NCBI RefSeq assembly: GCF_012317385.1
Contig: NZ_CP051144.1
Coordinates: 1,984,001-2,048,000 of the forward strand
Source: Romboutsia sp. CE17
Lineage (GTDB): Bacteria; Bacillota; Clostridia; Peptostreptococcales; Peptostreptococcaceae
Direction of reading: 5' to 3'
DNA length: 64,000 nucleotides
Shown here: positions 63,384-64,000 of the stretch, piece by piece
Layout of the letters: the number at the start of each line of letters is the position of its first letter
Position numbering within the stretch: position 1 is the first letter of the stretch
Notes under the pieces: model-generated
What the model was told of the DNA's origin: nothing
The model's input: the letters and a program-made list of their open reading frames with translations, nothing else
The model's database searches: none
Position numbers and translations under genes: made by a program

Positions 63384-64000
63384 ATGGCTTTAGATGGTTT
63401 AGTTATTCACTCATTAGTTAATGAACTATCTACTAAACTTATTGGTGGTAAAGTTGATAAAGTTCATCAACCAGAAGATGATGAGATTGTTTTATATATA
63501 AGAAATAATAAAGAAAATTTTAAACTAGTTTTAAGTTGTAGTTCTTCTAATCCTAGGGTTTATATTGCTAATGACTACAAAAAAGAAAATCCTATTAAAG
63601 CACCTATGTTTTGCATGCTTTTTAGAAAATATATACAAGGTGGTAATATAGTAAATATTTCACAAGTTGGATTTGAAAGAATTATAAAAATAAGTATTGA
63701 TTCTTTAGATGAATTAAAAGAAAAAACTAGAAAAGATATTTACATAGAAATAATGGGTAGACACAGTAATATAATTCTTACTCATAACTCTGATAATAAA
63801 ATTATAGATTCGGCTAAAAGAATTCCTACAAGTATAAGTAGAGTTCGTCAAATACTTCCTGGTCTTACTTATGAGCTTCCACCTGCTCAAAGTAAATTAA
63901 ATCCACTTGATAATATATCTAAAGATAGTTTTATAAAGTCTTTAAAAACTTTTGATGGCCCTATTTTTAAAGGAATATATTCTAAATTTTTAGGTATAAG
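63384..64000 (+). CDS. rqcH: RqcH / NFACT (Rqc2-FbpA) family protein, N-terminal part
   Basis: Ribosome quality-control factor that adds alanine tails to stalled nascent chains on 50S subunits; older names call it fibronectin-binding protein. The 205 visible residues start MALDGLVIHSLVNELSTKLI and include GGKVDKVHQPEDDEIVLYIR (about 21-40) and IYIEIMGRHSNIIL (about 121-134), the NFACT-N domain. GGGAG precedes the ATG. It is open at the window end. It diverges from dapF. The 238 bases between contain AT-rich DNA with the dapF promoter and no other recognisable gene. Confidence 0.95.
   Translation, partial: MALDGLVIHSLVNELSTKLIGGKVDKVHQPEDDEIVLYIRNNKENFKLVLSCSSSNPRVYIANDYKKENPIKAPMFCMLFRKYIQGGNIVNISQVGFERIIKISIDSLDELKEKTRKDIYIEIMGRHSNIILTHNSDNKIIDSAKRIPTSISRVRQILPGLTYELPPAQSKLNPLDNISKDSFIKSLKTFDGPIFKGIYSKFLGI

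Overview
The window is a stretch of conserved chromosome from an AT-rich, endospore-forming, anaerobic Clostridia-type bacterium. The family is most likely Peptostreptococcaceae (Clostridioides / Paraclostridium / Romboutsia group). This rests on very low GC, poly-G or GGAGG ribosome binding sites, a Spo0A that looks almost like the C. difficile protein, a complete spoIIIA operon, SpoIVB, SpoIIM, SpoVM and YlbJ, and a clostridial electron-bifurcating lactate operon. The family assignment is inference from remembered protein resemblance, not a tree. No rRNA, tRNA, CRISPR array, prophage or transposase gene was seen. Nearly all genes lie on the minus strand; only tmcAL, ylbJ, rpmB and the truncated rqcH lie on the plus strand.

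Region 1 (1-9.7 kb, minus). A cluster runs from steA down to deoB: SteA, a SteB/MctB-like membrane protein, a family 2 glycosyltransferase, an MraY-like integral membrane sugar-phosphate transferase, a DUF3866 protein, a NUDIX ADP-ribose pyrophosphatase, SpoIIM, a XerD-like recombinase with several catalytic positions changed, and phosphopentomutase (cut by the window edge). Upstream are the CCA-adding enzyme and the sporulation master regulator Spo0A, which has a sigma-H-type promoter overlapping a 0A box. The SteA/SteB/transferase group is the best candidate here for a poorly described envelope or division system.

Region 2 (9.7-28.9 kb, minus). SpoIVB is followed upstream by recN, tlyA and dxs, then a PAP2-like membrane protein, polyprenyl synthase, exonuclease VII (xseA/xseB), a second TsaD/Kae1-like protein and nusB. 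Next come an Asp23 protein, the eight-gene spoIIIA operon (the mother-cell-to-forespore channel), plsX alone, rpmF with the DUF177 protein, and acetate kinase. Hairpin terminators divide most of these units.

Region 3 (29.3-39.3 kb). tmcAL (plus) converges on a lactate utilisation operon (minus): a GntR regulator, lactate permease, lactate racemase LarA, EtfB, a ferredoxin-domain EtfA and an FAD-linked lactate dehydrogenase. A GntR-type operator lies in front of the permease. The sporulation membrane gene ylbJ is divergent from the regulator.

Region 4 (39.4-63.1 kb, mostly minus). A housekeeping block matches the order known from Bacillus subtilis: dapF, yicC, gmk, rpoZ, coaBC, priA, def, fmt, DUF116, a zinc protease, rsmB, rlmN, prpC, prkC, rsgA, rpe, thiN, then two tiny genes (a 49-residue membrane protein and the 25-residue SpoVM), rpmB, yloU, fakA, recG, rsmD, coaD and a coiled-coil protein. 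The window ends inside rqcH. The themes are translation and ribosome quality, serine/threonine phosphorylation signalling, lipid precursor supply, and sporulation.
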